Counted from the stretch's first letter, positions 45,347 through 55,043 are shown. The stretch: DNA of 64,000 nt from Schwartzia succinivorans DSM 10502 (GCF_900129225.1 NZ_FQUG01000005.1:124001-188000); one strand, 5' to 3'. Notes: generated by a model from the sequence alone, not told the origin. Numbers and translations are program-made.

Positions 45347-47044
45347 TTGCGAATCAATGGAGCGCAGGCTGTGCTTGAAAGCCTGAAAAAAGAAGGCGTT
45401 GACGTTGTCTTTGGGTATCCGGGCGGCGCTGTATTAACCTTATATGATGAACTGTACAAAATGAAATTTCCGCATATTCTCACAAAGCATGAGCAGGGGG
45501 CTGTTCATGCGGCTGACGGATATGCGCGCGCGACGGGTAAGGTCGGCGTAGTTTTCGCCACATCAGGCCCGGGAGCAACGAATCTTGTAACGGGAATTGC
45601 GACGGCAAATATGGACTCGATTCCTCTGGTTTGCTTCACGGGACAGGTTGGCAATCCCTATATCGGAAAGGATTCCTTTCAGGAGGCAGACGTCAGCGGA
45701 ATCGTGACGCCGATAACGAAATACAATTATCTGGTGAAAAATGTTGAGGATCTGCCGAAGGTCATAAAGGAAGCCTTTTTCATCGCGTCAACGGGGCGTC
45801 CGGGACCTGTCGTCATTGATATTGCAAAGGATGTTTTTGCGGCGGAATTTGAGTACAAGTATCCGGCAGAGGTACATCTGCCAGGATATTCGGGAGATTT
45901 CACCGGAAGCACCGCGCAGATTGAATCATTTATTACCGCGCTTGAGGAATCGGAGAGGCCTTTGTTCTTTCTGGGCGGCGGCGTAACGCTTTCCAATATG
46001 ACAGAGGAAATGCGTGCCGTCATAAAACGCACGGGAGCGCCGGTGGTTTCCTCGCTTATGGCTTTGGGCTGTGCGGATCCCGAAGATGAAGCGGCCTTCG
46101 GCATGGCCGGAATGCACGGCTCCTATGCTGCGAACATGGCCATACAGGAGTGCGACCTGCTGATAGGAGTGGGAGTGCGCTTCGATGACCGCGTGACAAG
46201 CCTTGTTGAGGAATTTGCGCCAAAGGCAAGGGTTGCCCACTTCGATGTGGATGCGGCAGAGATAAATAAAAATGTCCGCGTGGATTATCCTGTTCTCGGA
46301 GATTTGCGTTGGTCGCTTCCGCTTCTCAGAAGAAAGCTTGACGCAATGAAAAACGACTTTATCGGACGCTTTGCGGAATGGAGAGCCCACACGATAGCGA
46401 TGAACCGTGAAAAGCCCTTCGCTTATAAATCAGTCGAAGGCGCGGTCATGCCTGAGAAGGTCATTGAGGAGGTCAGCCGTCTGGCAGACGACGATACTAT
46501 CGTTGTTACCGACGTAGGGCAGCATCAGATGTGGGCGGCGCAGTTCTATAATTCAAGAAGACCGCGTCAGTTCCTGACCTCGGGTGGGCTTGGTACTATG
46601 GGCTACGGACTTCCTGCGGCTCTGGGCGCAAAGCTTGGAAAGCCTGAGCAGCAGGTCGTCCTTTTCACAGGGGACGGCAGCATCATGATGAACTGTCAGG
46701 AATTTGCCACAGCGGCGGATTATGATATAGACGTAAAGGTCATAATCCTTCATAACCACGTGCTGGGCATGGTAGCCCAGTGGCAGCGTCTTTTTTACAA
46801 CCGCCATCTTTCTGAATCACGGCTTAACGGACATACGGATTTCGTGAAGCTTGCAGAGGCTATGGGTGTTGCGGCTCTCCGTGTTGAAAAGCCGGAGGAG
46901 CTTTCACCAGCACTTGAAAAGCTGCTTGCTCATAAAGGCCCGATGCTTCTGGATGTGCTTGTTCCGGAGGCTGAGGACGTTCTCCCGATGGTTCCGGGAG
47001 GAAAAAGACTGGACCAGATGGTGATGGGAGGAACGGAAGAATGA
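45347..47044 (+). CDS. ilvB: Acetolactate synthase, large subunit
   Basis: A 565-residue thiamine-diphosphate enzyme, first step of valine/leucine and isoleucine synthesis. The N-terminal VFGYPGGAVLTLYDEL and KHEQGAVHAADGYARATGK (catalytic Glu) are present, along with the TPP/Mg2+ motif beginning GDGSIMMNCQE. The start is TTG 45347 after GGGGGG, giving the typical MRINGAQAVLE beginning. It overlaps ilvN by 4 bp. Confidence 0.96.
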   Translation: MRINGAQAVLESLKKEGVDVVFGYPGGAVLTLYDELYKMKFPHILTKHEQGAVHAADGYARATGKVGVVFATSGPGATNLVTGIATANMDSIPLVCFTGQVGNPYIGKDSFQEADVSGIVTPITKYNYLVKNVEDLPKVIKEAFFIASTGRPGPVVIDIAKDVFAAEFEYKYPAEVHLPGYSGDFTGSTAQIESFITALEESERPLFFLGGGVTLSNMTEEMRAVIKRTGAPVVSSLMALGCADPEDEAAFGMAGMHGSYAANMAIQECDLLIGVGVRFDDRVTSLVEEFAPKARVAHFDVDAAEINKNVRVDYPVLGDLRWSLPLLRRKLDAMKNDFIGRFAEWRAHTIAMNREKPFAYKSVEGAVMPEKVIEEVSRLADDDTIVVTDVGQHQMWAAQFYNSRRPRQFLTSGGLGTMGYGLPAALGAKLGKPEQQVVLFTGDGSIMMNCQEFATAADYDIDVKVIILHNHVLGMVAQWQRLFYNRHLSESRLNGHTDFVKLAEAMGVAALRVEKPEELSPALEKLLAHKGPMLLDVLVPEAEDVLPMVPGGKRLDQMVMGGTEE

Positions 47045-47541
47045 AAAGATACTGCTTGGCTGTTCTTGTAGACAACAAACCGGGCGTACTGACACATGTC
47101 TCCGGACTTATCAGCCGCCGTGCGTTTAATATTGAAAGCATCTCCGCAGGCTATACGGAGGACGAGGATATAACACGTATAAACATCGTGGTTTCCGTTG
47201 ACAGCGACCAGGAGCTGGAGCAGGTAAAAAACCAGCTGGCAAAGCTCGTAGACGTCATAAAGGTCGTCAATATCAGCGATACGGAGCATCTTGCACGGGA
47301 GCTTGTTCTTATTAAGGTGCGGGCAACCGCAGATACACGTGCGGATATTGTAAATATCGTAAACACCTTCAGAGCGAAAATCGTTGATATCAGTCGCTCG
47401 AATGTCGTCATACAGCTGACGGGTAATTCGAAGAAAATCGACGCAATCTGCGAGGTGCTGTCTGATTACGAAATTATCGAAATCGCACGCACAGGGACGA
47501 TTGCCCTCTCCCGTGGCCCGATTCCGGCTAAACATATGTGA
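47041..47541 (+). CDS. ilvN: Acetolactate synthase, small (regulatory) subunit
   Basis: A 166-residue subunit with an N-terminal ACT domain (about 3-75) beginning LAVLVDNKPGVLTHVSGLI, followed by the ALS_ss C-terminal domain. It confers valine feedback control and raises activity of IlvB. It is translationally coupled to ilvB (ATGA). The symbol ilvN or ilvH is equally defensible. Confidence 0.95.
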   Translation: MKRYCLAVLVDNKPGVLTHVSGLISRRAFNIESISAGYTEDEDITRINIVVSVDSDQELEQVKNQLAKLVDVIKVVNISDTEHLARELVLIKVRATADTRADIVNIVNTFRAKIVDISRSNVVIQLTGNSKKIDAICEVLSDYEIIEIARTGTIALSRGPIPAKHM

Positions 47542-47556
47542 TACTATATTAAGCAG

Positions 47557-47583
47557 AAGGTCCGCAGCGCTGCGGGCCTTTTT
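47557..47583 (+). terminator. Terminator after ilvN
   Basis: AAGGTCCGCAGC / GCTGCGGGCCTT (47557-47568 and 47569-47580), a 12-bp inverted repeat with one G-T pair, followed by more T. Confidence 0.88.
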
Positions 47584-47614
47584 AGTGTTCATATCGCAAT
47601 GGAAAAGAGGAGCT

Positions 47615-48526
47615 ATGTCAAATAACATGAAGGGCAGCATAATGCTGCTCATTACCGCCGCAATATGGGGAAGCGCTTTTGTCGCGCAGAGTCTTGGCGT
47701 CGGTGTTGTGGGCCCCTTTACCTTCAGCGCTGTAAGGGCGCTGATGGCACTGGAGGTGCTTATTCCTGTAATATATTTTTTCAGCGCGCAGTCGAGGCGA
47801 AGAAAGCATGCGCCGTTTTTGCTGCGGATTCTTCCCGACCGCTGGACTGTTTTCGGGGGCATCTGGTGCGGAATAGCGCTGACTATTGCGGAGGGACTGC
47901 AGCAGATTGGGCTTTTGTGGACCGGCGCAGGAAAAGCGGGGTTCATAACATCACTTTATATAATCATTGTGCCGCTTATGGGGATTCTTTTGGGCAGGAA
48001 AATAAGAAGTCTGGTGTGGCTCTGCGTTATCATAGCCGCGGCGGGATTTTATTTTTTGTGCATAAAAGAGGACTTTACTGCTGAAACAGGGGATATATTT
48101 ATCCTTGCCAGTACATTGTTTTATTCCGTACACATATATGTTATTGACCACTTCCTAATGCATAATGCGGACGCGATAAAAATGTCCTGGGTGCAGTTTG
48201 GTGCTCAGGCGGCAGGAGCATCGGTTATTGCGCTGATTTTTGAGGTGCCGCAGCTTTCTTCGGTTATGGAAGCCTTTCCGTCAATTGCCTATGCAGGTGT
48301 TTTGTCCAGCGGCGTTGCTTTTACCTTGCAGAACCTGGGACAGAAATACATGGATGATGCATCGGTAGCGACGCTCCTGATGAGTCTTGAATCGGTTTTT
48401 GCGGTGCTTACAGGCTGGGCGGTGCTTGGTGAGGTGCTGACGCCTCGCGAGATATTCGGCTGTGTGCTGGTGTTTGCGGCGGTGCTTCTGGCGCAGAAGC
48501 CGCAGAGAATTGAAATCGGACAGTAA
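47615..48526 (+). CDS. EamA-family (DMT) transporter
   Basis: A 303-residue membrane protein with about ten hydrophobic segments in two EamA halves; the first begins LLITAAIWGSAFVAQSLG and the second ends near SLESVFAVLTGWAVLGEVLT, a classical DMT signature. The substrate is unknown; amino acids or metabolites are usual for the family. ATG 47615 follows AGAGGAG. A longer frame reaching into ilvN is not supported. Confidence 0.88.
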   Translation: MSNNMKGSIMLLITAAIWGSAFVAQSLGVGVVGPFTFSAVRALMALEVLIPVIYFFSAQSRRRKHAPFLLRILPDRWTVFGGIWCGIALTIAEGLQQIGLLWTGAGKAGFITSLYIIIVPLMGILLGRKIRSLVWLCVIIAAAGFYFLCIKEDFTAETGDIFILASTLFYSVHIYVIDHFLMHNADAIKMSWVQFGAQAAGASVIALIFEVPQLSSVMEAFPSIAYAGVLSSGVAFTLQNLGQKYMDDASVATLLMSLESVFAVLTGWAVLGEVLTPREIFGCVLVFAAVLLAQKPQRIEIGQ

Positions 48527-48550
48527 AAAAGAGCCGCGCTTTGGCGGCTC
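48525..48550 (-). terminator. Terminator between convergent genes
   Basis: GAGCCGC (48531-48537) pairs with GCGGCTC (48544-48550). The six A on its left give a T-run for the minus-strand gene that ends at 48555. It may also stop plus-strand transcripts. Confidence 0.8.
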
Positions 48551-48554
48551 AGAC

Positions 48555-49115
48555 TCAGTGTTTTTTCGGTATGGTGATGTCCATTGGAACATCGAGGACT
48601 GCTGAAGCTTTTTCGCGCATTTCCGCAGGACTCATGCGCATATAGATGCTTCCGATGCGCTTCATATGCTCTGACGGTTCCAGCGGCTCAGTGAGCTGGC
48701 TTTCGGTGTGACGTCGGAGTGTCTGCCAGAAATCCTCCTGTATAGGAACGGAGCGCAGCGCAAGAAGCACGTTCAGACGCGAATCCACAAGATAGAGATG
48801 GAGCGTGGGGTCGTTGAGCTTTTCCATCGTCGGCAGCTGCTCTTTTTTCAGCGTGTGCAGAGCGAAGGGGGCATCACCCCAGCCCTCCTTGAAAATGCCG
48901 TCAATCTGATAGAGGAAAAAGAGAAGACCGTCCTCTTCGTAGAGCGCGAACTGCATGTGCCCGGTACGGAAGGCTTCAATAGCGATTATGTCGGTGCGGC
49001 TCAGCTGCAGCACGAACATTGTTCCGTTTGAGTCAACCTGAAAGAGACCTCCGTCCCCCTGCGCGCGAATCGGCAGAGGAAAGGTCTGACCGACCTCGAA
49101 ATTTGTATAATCCAT
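48555..49115 (-). CDS. Cytoplasmic protein of unknown function
   Basis: A 186-residue soluble protein with no signal peptide or membrane segment. The N-terminal half is beta-rich (FPLPIRAQGDGGLFQVDSNG and MFVLQLSRTDIIAIEAF) and the C-terminal part is helical and charged. I recognise no family. It is divergent from hydF across a 101-bp gap. Confidence 0.7.
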   Translation of the reverse strand: MDYTNFEVGQTFPLPIRAQGDGGLFQVDSNGTMFVLQLSRTDIIAIEAFRTGHMQFALYEEDGLLFFLYQIDGIFKEGWGDAPFALHTLKKEQLPTMEKLNDPTLHLYLVDSRLNVLLALRSVPIQEDFWQTLRRHTESQLTEPLEPSEHMKRIGSIYMRMSPAEMREKASAVLDVPMDITIPKKH

Positions 49116-49216
49116 AAAAAACTCCTTTAGTAAAGCTATGGTATAATAATACTGTTTTCCATTAAATTAAGAAATAATATCCATAATATTTTCGTAAAAA
49201 GAAAGGGGATTGTCAA

Positions 49217-50422
49217 GTGTCACTTCAGGATACGCCGCGGGCGGAGCGCCTTCACATAGGCCTGTACGGCGCGCGAAACAGTGGAAAATCATCTCTCATA
49301 AACGCGCTGACGGGGCAAAAGACAGCTCTTGTTTCGGACGTTGCAGGGACTACGACAGATCCCGTATATAAAGCAATGGAGCTATTCGGAGTCGGTCCTG
49401 TAGTATTCATTGATACTGCAGGCTATGATGACGAGGGAGAGCTTGGCACGCAGCGCGTGGAAAAAACGAAAGAAGCGGCACGCAGGACGGATATAGCCCT
49501 CATTCTTATCAGCGATGAAGCTGAAATTGAGAAGGCCGCAGAATGGAAAAAGCGCTTTTCTGAGGCGAAAACTCCTGTGATTCTGCTCCTCAGCCAATGC
49601 GATACAAAAGAGGACGGCGGCAGAGCTCTTGCAAAGAAAATAAAGGCTGTCGTCGGAGAGTTTCCGTTACGCGTGAGTGCTGAAAACGGAGAAGGCATCG
49701 AGGCTATACGCAAAATGATTCTCGAAAAGCTGCCGGAGGACTATGAGGCCGTTTCCCTGACAGGAGATCTTGTGGAACCGGGGGATACCGTTCTCCTTGT
49801 GATGCCGCAGGATATACAGGCGCCTAAGGGGAGACTCATTCTTCCTCAGGTGCAGACAATACGCGACCTTCTTGACCGTTCCTGCGTTGTAATCTCCGTG
49901 ACGACAGAAAAACTGGATGCAGCCCTTGAAGCACTCAGGGAGCCTCCTTCGCTCATCATCACCGATTCACAGGTTTTTCCTGTAGTTTACGCGAAGAAAC
50001 CAAAGGGAAGCCGTCTTACGTCCTTTTCTGTGCTCATGGCACATTATAAAGGGGATATTCCCTATTTTGCGAAATCCGTGGAAAATCTGGAAAATCTGCC
50101 GAAAAATGCCCGCATTCTTATCGCTGAAGCCTGCACGCACAATACCATTGACGGTGATATCGGACGCATAAAAATACCTGCAAAGCTAAGGCAGCTTCTT
50201 GGAGATGGAATCACAGTAGATGTTGTGGCAGGCGCGGATTTCCCTGATGACCTCACAACATATGACCTTGTTATTCACTGTGGCGCCTGCATGTTTAACC
50301 GCCGCTATGTGCTTTCACGCGTGGCACAGGCGAAGAAACAGGGAGTACCAATGACAAACTACGGCATAATCCTTGCCCGCTTCGCAGGAATCCTCGACCG
50401 CATCGAGCTGCCGGGGAAATAA
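49217..50422 (+). CDS. hydF: [FeFe]-hydrogenase H-cluster maturation GTPase HydF
   Basis: A 401-residue maturase. An N-terminal GTPase domain (about 10-170) has G1 GARNSGKSS and G3 DTAG; the G4 box is atypical (SQCD). The C-terminal cluster-binding domain carries the HydF cysteine pattern, CTHN and then HCGAC. HydF carries the precursor diiron site to the hydrogenase. Its usual partners hydE and hydG are not adjacent. The start is GTG 49217 after AAAGGGG. Confidence 0.93.
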   Translation: MSLQDTPRAERLHIGLYGARNSGKSSLINALTGQKTALVSDVAGTTTDPVYKAMELFGVGPVVFIDTAGYDDEGELGTQRVEKTKEAARRTDIALILISDEAEIEKAAEWKKRFSEAKTPVILLLSQCDTKEDGGRALAKKIKAVVGEFPLRVSAENGEGIEAIRKMILEKLPEDYEAVSLTGDLVEPGDTVLLVMPQDIQAPKGRLILPQVQTIRDLLDRSCVVISVTTEKLDAALEALREPPSLIITDSQVFPVVYAKKPKGSRLTSFSVLMAHYKGDIPYFAKSVENLENLPKNARILIAEACTHNTIDGDIGRIKIPAKLRQLLGDGITVDVVAGADFPDDLTTYDLVIHCGACMFNRRYVLSRVAQAKKQGVPMTNYGIILARFAGILDRIELPGK

Positions 50423-50441
50423 ATACAGGAGTATCTTGTTC

Positions 50442-52208
50442 ATGTCTCGTATTATTAAGAAAGAATATTTGCTTCACAGTCTTCTCGCTCTGGCACTGAT
50501 GAACCTTGTTTTTTGGACAACAAAGAGCGAGATTTCGGAAGTTGGAATCGAACTGTTTTTGAGAAAAAGCGCCGTGTGTGCCATTGTGGTGTATGTCATG
50601 CAGTGCCTTGTGAAAAGACCGTTTTTTTCGCGCCGTTGGACAGCACCGCTGCTTTTTATGGGCTGGTGGTATTTGTTTGCTTTTGTAAAGTGCTTCGTGT
50701 TCAGCAGCGGGCACTCTGATTTGTACGAAAACGAGATTTTTATCGGCACATATGGCGCTGCTGCTCTTATCGGGCTTCACTGTTTTTGTGCGGCGAAGGA
50801 AAGCCGTGCGGCACTTTTCCTTGTCAGTCTTTTTGAATGGCTGCTGTGTATTCCTCCTGTAGTCACCTATGTGCACCAGATGATTTATGGAAGACCGGTT
50901 GTTTTTGAGGAGATGCGGGCTGTTTACAACACGAGCTACAGGGAAACATACGAATGGTTTATTACATATGTGGGACCGGTAAACATGCTCGTTATGGCAG
51001 CAGTACTCGCCTTGACGATGTATCTTATTCAATACGCGGGAAGATTTGCGTTTAAAGATACAGTCGAGCCGATGACGGCAGGGCGCAAGTGCATAATTTT
51101 ACTTGCGGCACTTGGTGCCCTGTATTACCCGGCAGACCTTCTGCAAAGAACCGACTGTACGGGCTATTTTGCAAAGGCCGTTGAATATAGCCTGGAGGTA
51201 AAAAATTACTCAAAGACTATTGCGGACAGATATGAGAATATCAAGCTGACAAATCCTGCTGAGGTTGGCGGTACACCACACACCGTAATAATGGTAATAG
51301 GAGAGTCATCAGGACGTGACTATATGCGCGCTTATAATAATGACGTTCCCTACGACAACACCCCGTGGCTTTCACAGTGCAAAAATGACAGCAGCTTTAT
51401 TGTCTTTAATAATGCGTATGCCTGCTACAGCCTGACTCAGCAGGTTCTGGAAAATGCCCTTACGGAAAGAAGCTACTACAACAACAAGGCATTTTTGGAG
51501 TCAATGAATATATTGGATATTGCGAAGAAAAAAGGATATAAGACCTACTGGATTACAAATCTTGGGGGAATAAACAGTGCCTCAAGCTTTGCGCTTGTCG
51601 CTTCGCGTGCCGATGTTGTGAAAGCACAGGCAGCGCCCTACGATGAAAGTATGCTTGACTACATGAAGGAAGTGGTTGACCCGAATACGAATAATTTCAT
51701 TGTGCTTCACGGAAATGGAAGTCACGCCGCCTATAAAAGCAGGTATCCTGAAGACCGGGAGGTATTCAAGGAGCACACGGTAGAAGCGGAATATTCAAAC
51801 TCGCTCAGGTATGTTGATGATTTCCTGAAAAAAGTTTACGAATACGGAAAAGATAATCTGAACCTTCAGGTCATGCTCTACTACCCGGATCACGGTGAAA
51901 ACCTGAAGACCGGACATGGCCCCAGCGACCTTTCCTTTGATAAGGTGCGCATAGCAATGCTCATGTATTTCGGGGAGGATTACAGAAAGCGCAACCCTGA
52001 AAGAATAAAAAGACTCGTGTCACGAAGGGATACCTTTTTTACAAATGACATGATGTACAACACCGTCAGCGGTATTCTGAATGCGGAATCAAATTTCTAT
52101 GACGGAGCAGAGGATTTGTCAGGTGCCGGCTACAAATTTACGCTGGATGATTTGTGGACCTTCGCCAACGAGGTAAAGGTTGCGGAGGATCCGTTTTTGA
52201 AGCACTGA
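50442..52208 (+). CDS. Lipid A/LPS phosphoethanolamine transferase-like sulfatase-fold protein
   Basis: A 588-residue inner-membrane enzyme. About five hydrophobic segments (1-210) are followed by a periplasmic alkaline-phosphatase-type domain. The metal site is suggested by VIGESSGRDYMRAY, the nucleophile region YACYSLTQQ (Thr), and the later YPDHGENL and GHGPSDLSF segments. This matches EptA/CptA-type enzymes that add phosphoethanolamine to lipid A or core. ATG 50442 follows CAGGAG; the longer frame from 50373 would overlap hydF. The exact acceptor is not clear. Confidence 0.85.
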   Translation: MSRIIKKEYLLHSLLALALMNLVFWTTKSEISEVGIELFLRKSAVCAIVVYVMQCLVKRPFFSRRWTAPLLFMGWWYLFAFVKCFVFSSGHSDLYENEIFIGTYGAAALIGLHCFCAAKESRAALFLVSLFEWLLCIPPVVTYVHQMIYGRPVVFEEMRAVYNTSYRETYEWFITYVGPVNMLVMAAVLALTMYLIQYAGRFAFKDTVEPMTAGRKCIILLAALGALYYPADLLQRTDCTGYFAKAVEYSLEVKNYSKTIADRYENIKLTNPAEVGGTPHTVIMVIGESSGRDYMRAYNNDVPYDNTPWLSQCKNDSSFIVFNNAYACYSLTQQVLENALTERSYYNNKAFLESMNILDIAKKKGYKTYWITNLGGINSASSFALVASRADVVKAQAAPYDESMLDYMKEVVDPNTNNFIVLHGNGSHAAYKSRYPEDREVFKEHTVEAEYSNSLRYVDDFLKKVYEYGKDNLNLQVMLYYPDHGENLKTGHGPSDLSFDKVRIAMLMYFGEDYRKRNPERIKRLVSRRDTFFTNDMMYNTVSGILNAESNFYDGAEDLSGAGYKFTLDDLWTFANEVKVAEDPFLKH

Positions 52209-52239
52209 TTTTAGTGCAGCAGAGACGGAAGGAAATTCT

Positions 52240-52269
52240 TTGGGGAACAACTTGGATATATGTTATAAT
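52240..52269 (+). promoter_or_regulatory. Predicted promoter of a secreted-protein gene
   Basis: TTGGGG (52240-52245), an 18-bp spacer and TATAAT (52264-52269) lie 38 bp before the next start codon. Confidence 0.45.
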
Positions 52270-52307
52270 AAGAATGCTATTGCTGTACTGTACGGAGGAG
52301 GATGTTC

Positions 52308-53366
52308 ATGAAACGGAAACCGCTGTTTTTAGGATGTGTACTTGGCTGCTGCCTTTTCAGCATGCATGCCGTTCCCTTGGATATGCCCTTTTATGCTACT
52401 GCGGAGCAGGTGGTTGAGGCTGCGGCTGCCAAAGACAGCTGGGTGCTCATAAGCGAAGACGGGAAATACGGAAAATATTACGCCCCGTCAAACATTCAGG
52501 TCATGAGCCGCGTCAATGGAGTTCCTACGAGAATATCTGCGTGGATTAAAAACACATTTTCCCCTGAAGGGGCGCAGGAGACCATAGAGAACTACGAAAT
52601 TGAGGCAAGTATCCCCAATGCATCGGTGCTTTCATACAGTCTTGCACTGGTTGAAGTAAATCCTCAGCTTCGTACGATTGAATATGTGCAGGAGAATTTT
52701 TACGATTCCACCGGCAATGTAATATGGTCAAAGGTCTATGACCCGCGTACAGTAAAGGAAATCAACAGTCGGGCCTATGATGAGGATTATTACATTGCCA
52801 TTGTTGACGGTGTTTTTCATCACGGCGAAAAGCAGAAAGCACAGGACGCTGACAACAGATGGATTACTCTTTGGGAGTCATCATCACCGGGAGGTTCGTC
52901 ATCATTGGCAAAGGCGGATACGACCACAATGCGTCAGCGTGCCGACAACGTAATATACTGGGAATGGATGGAGACCAAGGATAAAGCAGGTAATTTCGTT
53001 GAGGTCAAGTTCATGAAAAAGGCTGTAAATGTCGTGCAGGGAACACAGCGCGTCATCAAGGGCGAGGAATGGACGCAGGCCAAGGGCTGGCAGGACATCA
53101 CAGCCGAGTTGGACGGTCTCTATTATCCCATCGCGCAGAACAGTGCCGAGGCGAACGGACTCAAGAGGCTCCGTGCCTATTCAAAGGGCTACCAGTACTG
53201 GCTGAACAGATACCGTACGGACCTTCCGTCTGCAGGACGCGGCACTTCTACAGGAACAGCGTCTACACCTGCAAATAAAAATTCAGAGGGAACTGCCGCA
53301 AACCCGGCACCCCATAAGGCCGAAACATCAACGGTACCGGGGGCTGCAGCTGTTCCGCGCGCTTAA
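52308..53366 (+). CDS. Secreted protein of unknown function, possibly with an adhesin-E-like domain
   Basis: A 352-residue exported protein: signal peptide (1 to about 30), then a beta-rich domain (DSWVLISEDGKYGKYYAPSN and RISAWIKNTFS) that resembles surface-adhesin-E-like domains seen in Negativicutes, possibly repeated around 165-255. A Ser/Thr/Pro/Ala-rich tail (about 310-352) lacks a sorting signal. The second ATG (52308) is preferred because GGAGGAGG ends right next to the first (52302). The function is unknown. Confidence 0.72.
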   Translation: MKRKPLFLGCVLGCCLFSMHAVPLDMPFYATAEQVVEAAAAKDSWVLISEDGKYGKYYAPSNIQVMSRVNGVPTRISAWIKNTFSPEGAQETIENYEIEASIPNASVLSYSLALVEVNPQLRTIEYVQENFYDSTGNVIWSKVYDPRTVKEINSRAYDEDYYIAIVDGVFHHGEKQKAQDADNRWITLWESSSPGGSSSLAKADTTTMRQRADNVIYWEWMETKDKAGNFVEVKFMKKAVNVVQGTQRVIKGEEWTQAKGWQDITAELDGLYYPIAQNSAEANGLKRLRAYSKGYQYWLNRYRTDLPSAGRGTSTGTASTPANKNSEGTAANPAPHKAETSTVPGAAAVPRA

Positions 53367-53412
53367 TACGGCAGAATATTAATGGCTGCACTAAAAGGAG
53401 TTTTTTTCGTCA

Positions 53413-54345
53413 ATGCCAATTAAAATACCTAATAATCTTCCGGCTGCCCAGGTGCTTGACCGGGAAAATGTTTTTTATATGAACGCGGACCGTGCGTACG
53501 GTCAGGATATCCGTCCGCTGAAGCTCTGCATTTTGAATCTCATGCCGGTCAAATCCGTAGCGGAAACACAGTTTCTCCGCCTTCTCGGTAATTCTCCGCT
53601 TCAGGTTGAGGTAGATTTTGTATATACGGAGTCTTACGTGCCGCAGCACACCTCACAGGAATATCTTACCGAATTTTACGGAACGTTTGCGGAGGTACGC
53701 AACAAAAAATACGATGGCTTTCTCATGACGGGTGCTCCGGTGGAACAGATGCCCTTTGAGGAGGTTGCCTACTGGGACGAGCTCTGCGAGATTATGGAGT
53801 GGAGCAAGACACATGCTTTTTCCTCCTTTTACATCTGCTGGGGTGCTCAGGCAGGGCTTTACTATCATTACGGAATTCCGAAATATCCCGTAGAGCCGAA
53901 AATCTTCGGTGTGTTCAAGCATCATCTCTGTGTTGAGCATGAAAAGCTGTTCCGTGGTTTTGATGATGAGTTCTATGTGCCTCATTCCAGGCATACGGAA
54001 TTTCGCAGAGAGGATATTGAAAAGGTGCCGGAGCTTACTGTTATGGCAGAGGCGGAGAAGCCGGCAGGTGTCTACTGCGTGGCAGACCTCAAGGAAAACC
54101 AGTTCTTTATATCAGGCCATGCGGAATACGATCCCATGACCCTCAAGGGAGAATATGACAGGGACAAGAAAGCGGGAATGGATATTCAGGTTCCCTGCAA
54201 TTACTATCCGGACAACGACCCGTCAAAGAGGCCTGTTGTGCGTTGGCGGTCCGTTGCGAATCTTTTGTTTGCGAACTGGCTGAATTATTATGTATATCAG
54301 GAAACACCGTATGAGCTTGACCGTATCCATCGGGATTCGGATTGA
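53413..54345 (+). CDS. metA: Homoserine O-acyltransferase MetA, probably acetyl-CoA-specific
   Basis: A 310-residue methionine-biosynthesis enzyme that acylates homoserine. The catalytic Cys142 is in [15 protein letters not shown], and the His/Glu of the triad are in the SGHAEYD region. Residue 111 is Glu (TGAPVE). In this family Glu111 favours acetyl-CoA and Gly111, as in E. coli, favours succinyl-CoA, so this is likely a homoserine O-acetyltransferase despite the MetA fold. No SAM riboswitch fits in the 46-bp gap upstream. Confidence 0.93.
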   Translation: MPIKIPNNLPAAQVLDRENVFYMNADRAYGQDIRPLKLCILNLMPVKSVAETQFLRLLGNSPLQVEVDFVYTESYVPQHTSQEYLTEFYGTFAEVRNKKYDGFLMTGAPVEQMPFEEVAYWDELCEIMEWSKTHAFSSFYICWGAQAGLYYHYGIPKYPVEPKIFGVFKHHLCVEHEKLFRGFDDEFYVPHSRHTEFRREDIEKVPELTVMAEAEKPAGVYCVADLKENQFFISGHAEYDPMTLKGEYDRDKKAGMDIQVPCNYYPDNDPSKRPVVRWRSVANLLFANWLNYYVYQETPYELDRIHRDSD

Positions 54346-54370
54346 CAGGCTTTTAACGGAAGCATGGATG

Positions 54371-54389
54371 CTGTTTTGAAACAGTTTTT
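54371..54389 (+). terminator. Weak terminator-like hairpin after metA
   Basis: CTGTT (54371-54375) pairs with AACAG (54380-54384) around TTGA, followed by TTTTT. The stem is short, so termination may be partial. Confidence 0.4.
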
Positions 54390-54419
54390 CATATCAAGGG
54401 CTTAGGAGTGGTTAACTAC

Positions 54420-55043
54420 ATGAAGGGGTGTTTGAAACATTTTGCCGTGGCGGTGCTTTTGGGGGCTGTAACCCTGATGCCCGTGGAGGCAGATGCGTCC
54501 GCGATGCATGTACCTGATGATATCTATGAATGGGTGCAGTCTTCTTCAAGGATAAATTATTATTTCAACAAGCGCGAAATTCATTACGATACGGACGAGT
54601 CGGGAAAAATCAACATCAATGTGTTGAAGGTTCCTGTTCTCAAGACCTATGATGCGATTCAGATAGACGATGTCCTGCAGAAACGCAGATGGCGTGAAGC
54701 TGATGTAGACGGCTACGGGGATTTGGCCGGCGAAGCAGACTATCTGACAATCAATCTTGAGGAAAAGAAGGTCACCGTTGAACACGTAGATCTTATTGAT
54801 TCCCAGATGTGGACCATGGAGCGTACATCTCCCAAGAGTGTCTTTGAAATCGATAAGATGTCCGAAAAAAACAAGGAAGCAATCTTTTATAAGGCAATTT
54901 TGGCATATGAGAAAAAGCATGGACCTGAGATAGCAAGGCAGTCGAAGGGTGAACTGAAGCATTCCGATGCCAAGCACCTTGAAAAGGAACGCGAGGCAGC
55001 AGAAAAAGCTGAAAAGGAACGTAATAAGGAAAATAATGATTGA
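54420..55043 (+). CDS. Secreted protein of unknown function
   Basis: A 207-residue exported protein: signal peptide (about 1-27, ending ADA), a beta/alpha body with YEWVQSSSRINYYFNKREIHY, and a highly charged Lys/Glu C-terminal helix (HLEKEREAAEKAEKERNKEN). I recognise no family. The ATG at 54420 is chosen over a GTG at 54408 that overlaps the TAGGAG ribosome site. It overlaps the glycosyltransferase gene by 8 bp, so the two are co-translated. Confidence 0.7.
   Translation: MKGCLKHFAVAVLLGAVTLMPVEADASAMHVPDDIYEWVQSSSRINYYFNKREIHYDTDESGKININVLKVPVLKTYDAIQIDDVLQKRRWREADVDGYGDLAGEADYLTINLEEKKVTVEHVDLIDSQMWTMERTSPKSVFEIDKMSEKNKEAIFYKAILAYEKKHGPEIARQSKGELKHSDAKHLEKEREAAEKAEKERNKENND

Noticed and set aside
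53367-53412. SAM riboswitch before metA
   Set aside because: Only 46 bp separate the genes, and no structure fits in that space.
54967-55035. Longer N-terminus for the GT17-like protein
   Set aside because: The extension reads the Lys-rich end of the upstream gene in another frame and has no ribosome site; the start at 55036 has both a site and the family's N-terminal pattern.
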